DNA from: Calamus simplicifolius
Lineage: Eukaryota > Streptophyta > Magnoliopsida > Arecales > Arecaceae
Reading direction: 5' to 3'
Length of the DNA: 64,000 nt
NCBI GenBank assembly: GCA_900491605.1
Contig: UESW01004768.1
Location: forward strand, 232,622 to 296,621
Shown: piece after piece, positions 11,064-21,379 of the stretch
How positions within the stretch are numbered: position 1 is the first letter of the stretch
How the letters are laid out: each line of letters opens with the position of its first letter
The notes under the pieces: model-generated
The model's database searches: none
What the model was told of the DNA's origin: nothing
Seen by the model: only the letters and a program-made list of their open reading frames with translations
Position numbers and translations under genes: made by a program

Positions 11064-12133
11064 CTCTTCGTTGTCGTCCGCCATGAAGCAAACATTGCAA
11101 CTTCTTTTTGTTCTTCTTCTTCGGAAGAAGACTCTTCACTGTCAGTCCAAGTTGCCATGTAGGCCTTTTTCTTTTTCTTGTAGGCCTTCTTAAGTAAAGG
11201 ACAGTCATATCTAAAATGCCCTGGCTTTTTACATTCATAACATACTAAGGGCTCTTTCTCTTTGTCCTTTTCCTTTTTTTTCTTTCTTTTTCTCCTTCCA
11301 TTTTTGAAACAAATCTCTTTTTGTGGAAGGGCCTCCTTCTTTGCATAAACTTCTTGAATTTTCTTGCAAGGAGGGCTGTCTCATCATCATCATCCTCTTC
11401 ATCATCGCTGCTGCTTCTTCCTTTTCCGCAGCTTTGAGGGCGATGGTCTTCTTCTTTCTTGACTCATCCTCATTGACATGTTGTTTAACTTGAAGCTCAT
11501 GAGTCATCAGCGAACCAAGAAGCTCTTCCAATGGTAGGATGTTCAGATCTTTGGCTTCTTGTATGGCTGTCACCTTGGCTTCCCAAGTCCTTGGAAGTGA
11601 CCTAAGAATTTTGCGAACAAGCTCAGAGTTAGTATAAACTTTTCCAAGACTTTTCAAACCATTCACAATATCAGTGAATCTAGTGAACATGCATGTGATG
11701 GTTTCAGTTTGTTCCATGTAAACAATTCATATTTATGAACCAAAATTTATCTTTGATTCTTTACTTGGTTTGTTCCTTCATGTGTTATTTCCAACCTATC
11801 CCAAATTTCTTTTGCGGAATTACATGTTGAGATTCGGTTGAATTCATTAGAGTCTAAGGAACAATATAAAATGTTAATGGCTTTAGCATTTAGTTGTGCC
11901 ATTCTCCTATCATTATCATTCCAATCCCTTTCGGGCTTAGGAACAATAGTGCCATCAATTACGTGTGTGGGGTGTACTAGGTCCATTATTATTACTCCCC
12001 ACAATTCATAGTCAGAAGCTTGAATGAATATTCTCATTCTAGCTTTCCAATATGAATAGTTGGTTCCATTAAATAAAGGAGGTCGATTCGTAGAATGACC
12101 TTCAGCAAAACATGAACCACTTTGTGTTGCCAT
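10427..12133 (-). pseudogene. gag: Element B gag, frameshifted
   Basis: The start is ATG at 12133 (MATQSGSCFAEGHSTNRPPL), the same start context as A and C. The first 125 codons match gag of A. A frameshift near 11750 is followed by a frame from 11717 with the gag helical region (FTDIVNGLKSLGK..), then by a run of frame changes in the acidic/lysine-rich part (11400-11230). The zinc knuckle is recognisable near 11200-11240. The last part, in the intron-like segment, is AT-rich and badly decayed. Confidence 0.88.
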
Positions 12134-12181
12134 AAGGATCTTTAGCCCTTGATCGTGAGATCAAATTCTAAATGAGCACTT

Positions 12182-12193
12182 GCTCTGATACCA
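12182..12193 (-). other. Primer binding site, element B
   Basis: GCTCTGATACCA on the plus strand is TGGTATCAGAGC on the minus strand, two bases inside the 5' LTR. Confidence 0.95.
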
Positions 12194-12195
12194 AT

Positions 12196-13120
12196 TGTTG
12201 GCCCAGATGGCAACCCAAGAGGGGGGGGTGAATTGGGTTCTTAAAAATTTAAGACTTTTTAAAATGTTTTAAACAGATTTACTCAAGATGTGCAAGTAAG
12301 AGAAATTAACTAAGAAGCAATGCACAAACAGAAATATAAGAGAGATAGAGTAAGAGACAAAGAAAAATAGCCGTTAATCAAAAAAGTAACCGTCGGAGCT
12401 GAGTTGGCATCCATAAAAATTTCGCCCAGATTTGCTGGAGTCGACTCATGCTTTTCCCGAGTCGGCTCGAGCTCGTCTTACCAAAAATAGAAATGTTTAT
12501 AAAGGTTAGGGGTCGACTCACCAAAAGTAAAGTGTCGACTCCTGAAAGTCGGGAGTCGACTCGTGAAAGGCTTGGGGTCGACTCGCGAAGTGCTCAGAAA
12601 AATACTCTTCTGGTGTCTGAGCGGAGTCGACTCGCACAGTCAAGGAGTCGGCTCGACAGAATCAGGGGTCGACTCGACAAATTTCGTGGGTCGACTCGAC
12701 ACAGATGTACATTTCTGTACACTGAGCGAGTCGACTCTGAAACTCAGGAGTCGGCTCCGGAACGTATCAAAAATCAGAAACTTTTCTGATTGACATTAAA
12801 ATCGTTCCAGATTCATTTTAATTCATTGTTTTGACTTGAATTCAATAAAATTGATATTAAGAATCGATTCAAGAACTATTCCAAAAACTCATTGAATAAA
12901 ACATGAATTATAAAATTTCTTTTTGAAAGTTTAAACATTGAGCTTAAAGTTACTTTCAAAATTGATTAAAGTCAAACTTTAACATTCTTCATTGATTGTT
13001 CAAAATAAATATATTGCTTATTTAAATAAACTCATTATATCTTTTAATGAACTCAATGGCATTTAGTAATCATCAAAATCAAAAGGATTGGGTCATATAG
13101 TTTTCAATAATCTTCCAACA
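12196..13120 (-). repeat. Element B 5' LTR (right copy)
   Basis: 925 bp, near-identical to 4095-5028. Its phased motif array lies at about 12443-12757. Compared with the LTRs of A, C and E it lacks the TATA box, the purine-rich leader and the paired stem-loops. Confidence 0.95.
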
Positions 13121-14495
13121 GAAATAAATTAGATGAAAATGGCATAGTAATTAGAAACAAAGCTAGATTAGTTGCAAAAGGATATAATCAAGAAGAAGGA
13201 ATTGATTTTGATGAAACTTTTGCACCTATAGCTAGACTAGAAGCAATTAGATTACTACTTGCATTTGCATGTCATTTGCATATCAATTTATTTTAAATGG
13301 ATGTTAAAAGTGTATTTTTAAATGGATTTATAAATGAGGAAGTTTTTGTTGAACAACCTCCTAGTTTTGAAGATCATAAATTTCCAAATCATGTTTTTAA
13401 ATTGCACAAAGCACTTTATGGTTTAAAACAAGCACCTAGAGCTTGGTATGAAAGATTAAGTAATTTTTTGAAAATGATTTTACAAGAGGAAATGTTGATA
13501 AAACACTATTTTTGAAAAGAAAAGACAAGGATTTATTAGTAGTACAAATATATGTTGATGATATTGTATTCGGTGCTACTAACAATTTGTTATGTCAAGA
13601 ATTTGCTAAGTTAATGCAGGGTGAGTTTGAAATGAGCATGATGGAGAACTCAACTTCTTCCTAGGACTTCAAATCAAGCAAAGCAAAGAAGGAATCTTCA
13701 TCAATCAAGCCAAATACACAAAAGAACTTCTCAAGAAGTTTGGAATGGAGTCAATCAAACTACTTGGAACTCCTATGAGTCCTTCATGCAAACTGGACAA
13801 AGATGAAGATGGTAACAAAATAGATCAAAAATATTACAGAGGTATGATCAGATCTCTTCTTTACTTAACAGCTAGTAGACCAGATATCATGTTTGCTGTA
13901 TGTCTATGCACTAGATTTCAATCTGAACCTAAGGAATCTCACTTAATTGCTGTAAAAAGAATTTTAAGATATTTAAGTGGAACTAAAAATGTAGGTTTGT
14001 GGTATTCTAGAGACTCAACATTAAACTTGATTGCATATTCTGACTCTGACTATGCTGGATGTAAATTAGATAGAAAAAGCACAAGTGGAGCATGTCAATT
14101 CTTAGGAAGTAACTTAATCTCTTGGTTTAGCAAAAAGCAAAATTCGATTGCATTATCTACTGCTGAAGCAGAATATGTTGCAGCTGAAGTTGCTGTGCTC
14201 AAATCTTTGGATTAAGAGACAACTTGAAGATTATGACATAACACTTAATAAAACTTCAATTAGATGTGATAACACAAGTGCAATAAATTTGACTAAAAAT
14301 CCAATTCAACATTCAAGAACAAAACACATTGAAATTAGATATCACTTTATAAGAGAACATGTAGCTAATAATGAAATTTATCTTGAATATGTTAATACTG
14401 AAGAACAATTAGCTGATATATTTACAAAACCCTTGAGTGAAGAGAGATTTTGTTATCTTAGAGGTGAATTAGGGATATGTGACCCTTTGGATTGA
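13121..14495 (+). pseudogene. pol: Element A pol, C-terminal part: RT and RNase H
   Basis: This continues the RT broken at 4094: NKLDENGIVIRNKARLVAKG. There is a nonsense codon near 13294 (TAA for CAA) and a frameshift near 13475. The YVDDIVFGA catalytic box follows at about 13548-13575 in another frame, then a 1-bp loss near 13645. RNase H (KLDRKSTSGACQFLGSNLIS, near 14070) ends with a frameshift near 14190. The C-terminal ILTKPLSEERF-type tail ends at the stop 14493-14495. Confidence 0.92.
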
Positions 14496-14689
14496 TTTTG
14501 AAACACTAAGGAATGACTATCTAGATTTCTATTAATTTCTTGATATTCCTTTCATAATTTTAAGGATAAATTATCTAGTCATTGAGTAACTTGATTATTC
14601 ATACTCCAAAATTTTATCAAGATTTTATCGAATTTATTTTGACAAGTTTCAGATGTTTGAATCTCAATTATTTTTCTCTAAAACTGTCA

Positions 14690-14890
14690 GTGGAGTCAAC
14701 ACCTTAGAATGAGGAGTCGACACCTTGTCTGTGTCGCTCTCGGTCCCTGACCTTGGAGCCGACACCCGTATAAGTGGAGCCAACTTCAGTTCGAGCGCTG
14801 ACTGTATTAGCGATTTGGAGTCGACACCCGACTTTACGGGAGTCGACACCTGGGCGTCCCAAATCAATTTATTAGGGTAGAGTCGACACC
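14690..14890 (+). promoter_or_regulatory. GTCGAC motif array upstream of ORF3, element A
   Basis: GTC/GCC cores lie at about 14695, 14716, 14733, 14758, 14779, 14820, 14842 and 14882. Most steps are 21-22 bp or close to twice that. The array starts about 200 bp after the pol stop and ends about 100 bp before the ORF3 ATG. The last motif follows the conserved TTATTAGGG.AGAGTCGAC. Confidence 0.65.
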
Positions 14891-14992
14891 TCGTCATTTC
14901 GTTTTTCTCAAATCCTCTACCAAACTCTTCCAAAACTCTCTCAAAGCCCCCCATCTCTAATTCCTCTCTACCCAAGCTTTCCTAATGATCCA

Positions 14993-16377
14993 ATGGCACC
15001 TAAGAGAAGAAGTTCGGTGATTGGAGCGCCTGTGGTGACCGAAAAATGCTCCGTGAGGCGACCCGTCTGCGAGCCATCTCCAAGCGAGGATTCCTCCACC
15101 GCTTCGGACAATCCCAACTCTTCTTCTCCTTAGGTAGATACCCTAGCAGGGAGGGTAATAACTATGGGTAGAAAAGTTGACTTCGAGCTCTTTGATTTCG
15201 AAGGTTTCTCGATTGGAAGACAACTCAAAGAATTAGGCTGGGATAAAGTTTGTTCTCTTGATGTTCCTACATACCCAGCACTAGTAAAAGAATTTTACTT
15301 CAATTTATCGAGAGGTGATGGTTGTTTAGTGAGCTCTGTCAGAGGTAAACGGGTTCATCTTACTTTTCAAAAATTAGGAAACCTCCTAAGCATCCCCATT
15401 AACAGATTAGCAGCGATATGCACAGTGAGAGATCAGCAGCTCTGTCGAGGATGTTAAGGAGAGAGGTTACAAAATTTGAAGAGATTAGGGCTAACCAATT
15501 GCCCTTGGAATTAAGATTACTTCATAACATTTGCAGCAGGATTTTATTCCCCAAAACCAGTCATTTTGAGTATGTCTCTGAGCGGGACATTGTTGTGATG
15601 GACAGTATATTGACCGGTCAACCTATTAATTTAGCTGCTATGATGATATTCTATATGGCCGAGGCCGGAGGGAAAAGAAGGTCGTCCTTACCTTACGGCA
15701 TGATTCTGACTATGGTATTCAGGAGCCAAGGAGTAGTGATTCTAGAGAATGAACCATCCAAGAATCTCAGGCACACCAATTACTACAGTCTGGCCACTTT
15801 GCATAAGATGGGATTTGTAAAGGTGAATGAGCAATGGGAAAGGAAAGGTAACTTGGATGAGAGAGCCCCTGAGCCTAGACTTTCTAAACCTTGTGAGGCT
15901 GGTCCATTTGTGAGGGTTTCCTCTTCGCAGCCAAGGAGTCCTGTTCCGGCCCCTACATCTGCTCAAACTCTTGTTCAGCCATCTACTTCATCAGTTGGAT
16001 TTTCAGACCTTCAATTGGAGCAACTCAAAGACTTACTTGCTACTCAGAAGGATGAACTGAAGACTGAGTTTGATAATAAATTTATGAATCTTAAAGAAAC
16101 TCTTTATTCCCTAGATGATCGCATTAGCAAGATAGAATCAACTCTTAGCTCTTCTGCTAGATCTTTAAGTAGTGATCTAAAGAATATATTTGAAGAACTT
16201 AAAGATATCTATGGAGATTCTGAGACATATTCCAAGTGCAATGCAGAGCTTCAAGATAAAATCATGACTGCTTGCTCTTTTGTTGATAAAAGGTTGAAAG
16301 AATTTGTAACCACTCAAAGTGATGGAATGGGAAAGATTTTGGATCATTTGACAAGAATCATTAGAAATAATTTGTAA
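14993..16377 (+). pseudogene. Element A ORF3 (non-envelope third ORF), one stop and one frameshift
   Basis: The ATG at 14993 is in the context CCAATGG, also seen in C and E. The basic/Ser-rich N-terminus has a TAG at 15131-15133 (CAG in E). The conserved domain continues from GRKVDFELFDFEGFSIGRQL, has a frameshift near 15415, and runs on through ALSRMLRREV and the ..SLPYGMILTMVFRSQGVVI.. block to GFVKVNEQWERKG. A Pro/Ser linker follows, then a coiled coil (SLDDRISKIESTLSSS) and a C-terminal helix ending at 16377. Total about 461 codons, as in E. No hydrophobic signal or anchor is visible, so 'envelope-like' is not supported. The globular part resembles the 'putative plant transposon protein' family. 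Confidence 0.85.
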
Positions 16378-16882
16378 TTTTCATGTAATGAAGTCTAAGT
16401 TTTTTAGATATGTTGTTTGATAGATGAAATGAAAGTTTAAATGTTTGATGTAATGAAAGCACAGTTTCTTTTTGTAATACTTGACCTTTTGATGAAATGA
16501 AATTATCTTTTGATCTATCAATTTTATCTTTTGACTTAACTTTTCTTTATCTTTTTGTTGATTACAAAAAAGGGGAGAAAGTTATGTCGTATATGCATTT
16601 GAATGAAAGCTATGTCATATATGCATTGATTAGTATCAAATTAGTTTGAAAATACATAAATAAGCTTAAGTGAACATTGATATAAAAGTGAAAATTGATA
16701 TAAATGAATCTTAAGTATCAAATATGTATAGCAAAGGAAGAACAATTGATAATTTGAACTTCATAGGGGGAGCTACCTTATTCAGGAGGAGCCTACTTGT
16801 GAAGATCACTTCCTTGAAAATTTTAAGTTGAGAATACTATGCATATACTCAATGTTTTTATAATCATCAAAAAGGGGGAGAT
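16378..16882 (+). other. Element A spacer with several polypurine tracts
   Basis: No gene is seen here. The tract AAAAAGGGGGAGAT at 16868-16882 abuts the 3' LTR and is the expected plus-strand primer. Similar tracts lie at about 16566-16579 (AAAAAAGGGGAGAAA) and 16765-16775 (AGGGGGAGC). The region is AT-rich and contains TTTTTGTTGATTACAAAAA, a short inverted repeat near the first tract. Confidence 0.75.
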
Positions 16883-17052
16883 TGTTGACCCAATTATTGA
16901 TTTTGATGATTAATAAAGGAATTGAGTATATTTATTTGATTACTAATAGATTTGATAAGTGTTTCAGCACTTAAAAATATTTGATTGATATAAAGATATT
17001 AAGAAACGTGTTTTGAATCAATTGCAAATCATAAGTTTCAAAGTTTCAGACC

Positions 17053-17390
17053 TGGAGTCGACACCTAGGAATCCTAGAGCTGACCCCATGGCCAGTCAAA
17101 TATTCTTCTAATTTTTGATACGGTCCGAAGCCGACACCTAGAGTTTCGGAGCCGACACCCAGAGTTTCGGAGTCGACACTTACAGTGTCTGGAGCTGACT
17201 CCGATGCGGGGATAGAACGCTTATTTTTTTAGCATCTTGGAGCCGACACACACAGTCTTTTGGAGCCGACACCCGACGATGGCAAGCCGACACCTAACTT
17301 TTTCGGAGCCGACTCCTCGACGAACTCAGAACTTTCTATTTTTGGATAAACGACTTGGAGCCGACACCTAAAAAGTTGGAGCCAACTCCA
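17053..17390 (+). promoter_or_regulatory. Phased GTCGAC/GCCGAC motif array in element A 3' LTR (2-4-4-2)
   Basis: Twelve GGAGYCGACWCC-like motifs start at 17053, 17075 | 17127, 17148, 17169, 17191 | 17239, 17262, 17283, 17305 | 17357, 17378. Steps within blocks are 21-23 bp, and gaps between blocks are 52, 48 and 52 bp. The array ends about 140 bp before the TATA box. Spacing close to two helical turns suggests protein binding on one DNA face; the binder is unknown. Confidence 0.75.
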
Positions 17391-17531
17391 ACCTGTCTGG
17401 GATAAAATTTTAAAATGCCAGATCAGCTCTAACGGTAATATTTTCTTTTTACCTAACTTCTAACGGATATATTTTGTTTCCAGGTACACTACAATGGCTA
17501 GTTTCTTCCCAAAAACAGATTAAACGAAATC

Positions 17532-17540
17532 TATAAAAAG
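17532..17540 (+). promoter_or_regulatory. TATA box of element A LTR promoter
   Basis: TATAAAAAG lies in the middle of the LTR, about 140 bp after the motif array. E (54300-54308) and C (40898-40907, 51023-51032, minus strand) have a TATA box at the matching place. Confidence 0.75.
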
Positions 17541-19544
17541 GGAGAGAAAGCTCGTTTTGAAAAATAATGAAAAATAGAGAGTATTCAAATCAAAAATCCG
17601 AGAAGTCTTGAGCCTGAAATCCAAGAGAAAAGTATTCAAACTCAAATCCTTCCACTCCAAAAAGCTCAAAGAGGAATCCAAGGCATTCAAACTTAAAAAA
17701 TCGGAGGATTCTCAAAAAGGAAGAAGAAGCTCTGTTTTTGAAGATTTTCCAACTTCTCATCTGCAACATTTGCAACGAATCAAAGCTGAGGCCTGATTCA
17801 ACATCTCCAAAGAGAAGAGGAAAAGAAGAAAAGAAGAAAAGCTCAAATTCAATCTACTTCAAACAGGCTTTTCTAACCCTATTCATTTATTTTTAAATAT
17901 TTGCTCATTTAAGGAGCTTTGTATTATTGAAAAATACTATTCTTTCTTGTTTGTGCTAGTTCTATCAAGGGGATTGAACTAGTGGAGGTTGTATACCTCG
18001 GGTCAAGCTAGATTAGCTTGAGTTTAGGGTTTTGTGCTGGTGATCAAGAGGATTATAGTGTGGACCCAAGTGAATCTTGGGAGTGGACGTAGGTGTTGGA
18101 TACACCAAACCACTATAAAATCTTTGTGTTTGCCATGCTTCGATTATCTCTATCTCTATCTCCTTGTTTATGCTTCATATTCACATTGCATTTAATTTCA
18201 TCTATCTCAAAGCCAATATTTTTTTAAAGGGTTAATTTTTTTTAAAGAACCCAATTCACCCCCCCCCCCCCTCTTGGATTGCCATCTGGGCTAACAAAAT
18301 TGATATATTAATAAAAGTTATTTGGCAGTTTTTTCATTCCAAGAATATCTTCTTAAAACTCTTAATGGTAATGAAGCCCTCAGGATCTTCCTTCATGATA
18401 AAGGAGGATTTATCTTTGAAGGTCCTTAAAAGAATTTGCGACCAAATAATTTACTATGACAGGGCCATTGTACTATCAATTATAGGACGTTGTATATCAT
18501 ATTTGTTGGTTGTCCTCTTAACCAAGGAGTGTAGAGACACTGGTATAACATACAAGTGAAAGTGTAGGAGTATATTTCATCGAATGTGACTCATTTCTGG
18601 ATACTCTACTGTCAAGAGTTAATCCAAGAAGATATAGGTATAAGTATCCTTTAAATCTGAGGATCACAACTAGTGGCTTACAAGCAACTCATTTTACTTA
18701 GGTGCCGGACCACCTGGATTTCTAATCCAGTTGCGAAAGGTTACTGGGTGCAATCAAGTACTTGTGGTAGTCTGTTATGGATCAAGATAGAATTTGACCT
18801 ATTCCGTTAAAAGGAGAAATGCTTGTGTTTCAATTTAGCAAGACCTTGACCAAGGCACTTTATGTGAAGGTCACATGATCACTAAAGTTGAAATCACTTT
18901 ATGGATTTATTGTTTAGAGTTGACAGGCTCTTAAGCCATCCTTAGCATTTGTGGTCAAAAGGATGAATTATACTGTAACTGTTTCTTAGGGTTCTTGGAG
19001 TTTGCTTGATAACTCTTTGACCTATCCAGACGTCATGTTCCATTGCTAGATGGGCACATCGATTAGTATAGAAAGTTGTTCCTACGCTACCGGCTTAGGT
19101 TCAAACCTAGAGAGTCACACGCATAGAAGTTTTCTAGGATAATCTATTTGCTGATCAATGATTGAGAATCGTTTATGATTTAATTAATCAATTTGATTGA
19201 TTGAATTATCTCAATTGGGTTAAGTACAAGTGAATAAGATTCAATTTGGTTTAAGTCTATTAGAAGGACTAGTCAATTTCAAATATTGATTTGAAATTAG
19301 ACTTGATTTGGATTTAAATAGATTCAGGACTAGCCAAATTTGATTTGGGCTAGGACCATGATCTATGTGGGTCCACTCCAATAAATTTAGATCAGATTAA
19401 ACCATCACCTGAACCCAAACCTCTCGCATAAGGATCTCACATGATGAGATGGTTGAAAGATTAAATTCTCATATAGAATTTAATGCCTGACATTAATCTT
19501 CTTCTGTTGAAATTCTAAGTGTTAGAATTCATGTACCTCTTTAA

Positions 19545-19690
19545 ATTAGCCAAACACTGTGACTCTTTGGTTTTCACTGAATGTCGGAATTAGCCAAACA
19601 TTGCGACTCTTTAGTTTTCATCGAACGTCGGAATTAACCAAATTCCACGTCTCTTTGGTTCAGCGTCTCTTTGCTTTTTACCGAACAGCG
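19545..19690 (+). repeat. Imperfect tandem repeat in LTR F1, upstream of its TATA box
   Basis: Three units of the type AATTAGCCAAACATTGCGAC..CTTTGGTTTT..CGAA..TCGG, about 45-60 bp each. The counterpart in F2 lies at 43745-43915. The position suggests promoter elements. Confidence 0.6.
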
Positions 19691-19733
19691 GAATTCTAAA
19701 TGTTAGAATTTAATGGGCTGGCTAAAATGAGAC

Positions 19734-19742
19734 TATAAATAG
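19734..19742 (+). promoter_or_regulatory. TATA box of LTR F1
   Basis: TATAAATAG lies about 45 bp downstream of the tandem repeat. F2 has the altered TATAATAG at the same place. Confidence 0.65.
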
Positions 19743-20306
19743 AGGACATCCCTCACCAGATTACACAGAACAACAACACACGATATGTCATGGATTGAAA
19801 TTCTAAAAGGATAGAATAGAAAATCCTGGTGATTCTGGTGTTAGCGGAAGCATGGTGGATCTTGGAGGAAGATTCAAGTGGGAGGATTCTAGATCAGCAA
19901 AGTTATTTTTCCGCGAGCTAGCACTCCTGGAAATCCGATCATTCGGGGCTTTGCTTGGATGATACTAGAGGCCGGGCGATTGAACGGCTGCAGTGCATAA
20001 AAGGATTTACCAACTGCCCTTAAGGTAAGTGATATGATCCCTAGATCTTAAGGCATGATTTAAGGAAAGAAGTACGACTTCTTACCTTAAGGATCAAGAT
20101 ATGATCTTAATGATTTTATTTATATGCATATTTTAGATCAAGCGATCCTATATATAAGGCAAAGATATGATCTTGATGCATATTAGATAGATTAATATGT
20201 AATCTTTTAGTTTCCGCATTGATAATAGTTATCGAATTTTAAAATATGCATGCCTCGGAGTTTATTTCTCCCTACACATTTCACTCCTCATTTATGAGGC
20301 TTTTGT

Positions 20307-20950
20307 AGCTTCATAGTTTTGACATTTGTATTCTGTTGGAGTCTCAGCTATCTAGGGCTAGTCTAGCTCGATTCCATAAACTGATGTCTAGATCCTGGGA
20401 GTCTTATGCTGTTGAGTCTGTCGGTCTCTCCGATGGTATTTTAGTACTGTGGAGGAACGACAATATTAGAGTGGATGTTTTTCACCGTTGTGGCCAGCAA
20501 GTTGCTATGGTTATATCCGAGGGTAGCTCTAGTCCTTGGCTTCTATTAGGTATTTATGGCAGTACAGACTATCGAGATCGTCGAGTTTTTTGGGATGAGC
20601 TTCAGTCTCTTCTTGGCTGGGGTTTTCCCTCTCTTGTTGCTGGTGACTTTAACTGTATCGTAGAGGCCTTTGAGAAGAAAGGGGGAAGGCAAACTGTTGG
20701 TTCTGCAGGCCGTGCTGAGTTCAGGAATTTTATATCTTCTGCTGGCCTTTTGGATTTAGGGTTCCAAGGGTCTCAATTCATTTGGTGTAACAACCGGTAG
20801 GGTTCGGCTAGAGTCTGAGAAAGACTGGACAAGGCCTTGGCCACTTCTAATTGTCTTTAGCTTTACCCTACCGTTACTGTCACTCACTTATCTAGAATTG
20901 CTTCAGATCACTGTCCTCTTCTCATTTCTACTGATGTTACTATTCAGCGA
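20307..20950 (+). pseudogene. LINE endonuclease domain fragment
   Basis: The open stretch 20307-20800 reads ILLESQLSRAS.. and contains GIYGSTDYRDRRVFWDEL and the catalytic SLVAGDFNCI motif of exonuclease-endonuclease-phosphatase proteins, then QGSQFIWCNNR. A stop follows (TAG where TGG is usual), and the family motif ..LDKALA..SDHCPL continues at 20810-20935. In live LINEs this domain nicks the target DNA. Confidence 0.85.
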
Positions 20951-21379
20951 AGCAGGTAGTTCAGATTTGAGAAGTTTTGGACATCCTATTCTGCTGCTCG
21001 GATCATCATCTTTTAGGTTTGGAGACTTCTTGTTAGAGGGAATGCCATTTATAGGCTATCCAGGCGCCTGGTTCTGGCTAGACGTCGTCTCTCTAGATGG
21101 AATAGAAAGGAGGTGGGGGACATTGTGAGGCAAGTGGAGCAGGTGGAATCTATCATTACCATTCTCCATGCCAAAGAGGATTAGGAGGGTTTTTTATCTG
21201 ATAATGATATTTGTCCCTCCAGTCCAATTTGGCGCTCCACCACTCCCTTTTGATGCAGTAGGAGACCTTTTGGAGACAAAGATTCTGGGTCTAGTAGATC
21301 CAAGCAGGGGATGGCAACACTAGATTCTTTCATCAGTCCACTCTTAAATGTCGTGCAGGTAACCATATCCGACGTTTAG

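Larger units (their letters stand above)
4095..13120 (-). mobile_element. Element B: full-length SIRE-type copia, nested in element A pol
   Basis: The ends are TGTTGG...CCAACA, and the 5-bp duplication gaaat lies at 4090-4094 and 13121-13125. The LTRs (4095-5028 and 12196-13120) differ by about nine substitutions and a few indels by hand count, roughly 1%, so this is the youngest copia here. Gag, pol and ORF3 are all present on the minus strand but carry several frameshifts, so it was either mobilised in trans or the frameshifts are recent or assembly errors. Its LTRs are about 570 bp shorter than those of A, C and E and lack the TATA box and leader. Confidence 0.95.
1..18296 (+). mobile_element. 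Element A: SIRE/Maximus-type Ty1/copia retrotransposon, 5' end outside window, split by element B
   Basis: The order is partial 5' LTR (1-619), primer site (622-633), gag, pol, spacer, ORF3, purine-tract spacer and 3' LTR (16883-18296). Element B (4095-13120) sits inside the RT region, and the pol reading resumes at 13121 exactly where it stopped at 4094 after the 5-bp duplication gaaat. The domain order protease-integrase-RT-RNase H is that of Ty1/copia, and the extra ORF after pol is typical of the SIRE lineage. A itself is inserted in LTR F1. Several stops and frameshifts show it is dead. Confidence 0.93.
16883..18296 (+). repeat. Element A 3' LTR
   Basis: 1414 bp from TGTTGACCC to CTAACA (the final CC has become CT). 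It contains the phased motif array (17053-17390), a TATA box (17532-17540), the purine-rich leader, the paired stem-loops (18065-18106) and a poly-C tract (about 12 C). It lacks about 85 bp near 18040 that the 5' LTR retains. Confidence 0.94.
18297..20276 (+). repeat. LTR F1 (probable solo LTR), 5' end removed by element A insertion
   Basis: It is homologous to the complete copy F2 (42452-44497), starting about 60 bp inside F2 and ending at the same CTCCCTACA. The missing start should lie beyond A's 5' end, outside the window. No coding sequence is seen. The LTR family is not identified. It has a good TATA box at 19734-19742 and imperfect tandem copies at about 19545-19690. Confidence 0.8.
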
